Positions 63,943 to 64,000 of a stretch of 64,000 nt of DNA are shown piece by piece. The position numbers and the translations under genes are program-made. Source of the stretch: Heterocephalus glaber (lineage: Eukaryota; Chordata; Mammalia; Rodentia; Bathyergidae); contig NW_004624842.1 in the NCBI RefSeq assembly GCF_000247695.1, positions 4,957,359 to 5,021,358 on the forward strand. The letters run 5' to 3'. Within the stretch, counting starts at the first letter, position 1. Every line of letters starts with the position of its first letter. The notes under the pieces were generated by a model. The model saw only the letters and a program-made list of their open reading frames with translations. It did no database searches and had not been told where the DNA came from.

Positions 63943-64000
63943 TACTATAACATAGTTACACTGTCAGCAGCCTCATACATCTCGGGTTTATTTGTCTCTT

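Overview
This is nuclear DNA of a rodent. Almost all of it is retrotransposon-derived. Four signals support a rodent: very many short tRNA-derived ID-type SINEs, 7SL-derived B1-like SINEs with a duplicated 'GTTCAAGGCCAGCCTG' segment, dimeric B1+ID elements (B1-dID arrangement), and L1 and MaLR fragments. B1-dID dimers are known from squirrel, dormouse, beaver, springhare and caviomorph lineages rather than mice and rats, so a non-murid rodent is likely. Beaver or a relative is possible but cannot be decided here. The most numerous SINE is an ID variant with box A TTTAGCTCAGTGG and box B GTTCGATCCC, about 80 bp plus an A tail. It is called 'ID-A' below. The 'CTGCTGTGCAAGCGCAAGGA' sub-form is called ID-A2, and the classical form (GTAGAGCGCTTGCCTAGCATGCAC-like) is called ID-B.

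Layout. 1-7240: a decayed class I (gammaretrovirus-like) endogenous retrovirus on the minus strand. It runs from the integrase zinc-binding domain (cut by the left edge) through RNase H, RT, protease and gag to a long leader, primer-binding site and 5' LTR. 7.4-15 kb: SINEs, old L1 and MaLR pieces, and a TA-flanked Tigger/pogo-type DNA transposon sitting inside a SINE. 15.47-15.55 kb: a well-bounded candidate exon on the minus strand. 19.6-20.6 kb: a CpG-island promoter with CCAAT, NRF1-, ZNF143- and YY1-like sites and a minus-strand first-exon donor. This is the only convincing sign of a living gene, and its identity was not recognised. 20.6-30 kb: SINEs, three MER5A-like pieces, a palindromic MITE and an MaLR.

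30.26-32.35 kb: a full-length processed pseudogene of RFC4 (minus strand) with target-site duplications, itself hit by an ERV2-type solo LTR and an ID-A SINE. 33.2-37.6 kb: a minus-strand L1 carrying many insertions, including a chimeric ID-SINE/5S rRNA retrocopy with a perfect 16-bp target-site duplication and an unidentified GC-rich minisatellite insert. 37.8-40.1 kb: old plus-strand L1. 43.4-47.1 kb: plus-strand L1 interrupted by a processed pseudogene of C18orf32, followed directly by a 27-bp segment of the L1 present three times. 52.2-52.9 kb and 53.6-55.4 kb: further L1 3' ends. 48.9-60 kb: many MaLR-type LTR fragments. The rest to 64 kb is SINE-rich DNA with no supported gene.

No intact protein-coding gene was identified. 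The main value of the window lies in its nested insertions, which give relative ages (B1-dID older than ID-A, L1 older than the C18orf32 copy), and in a few unusual composite insertions.
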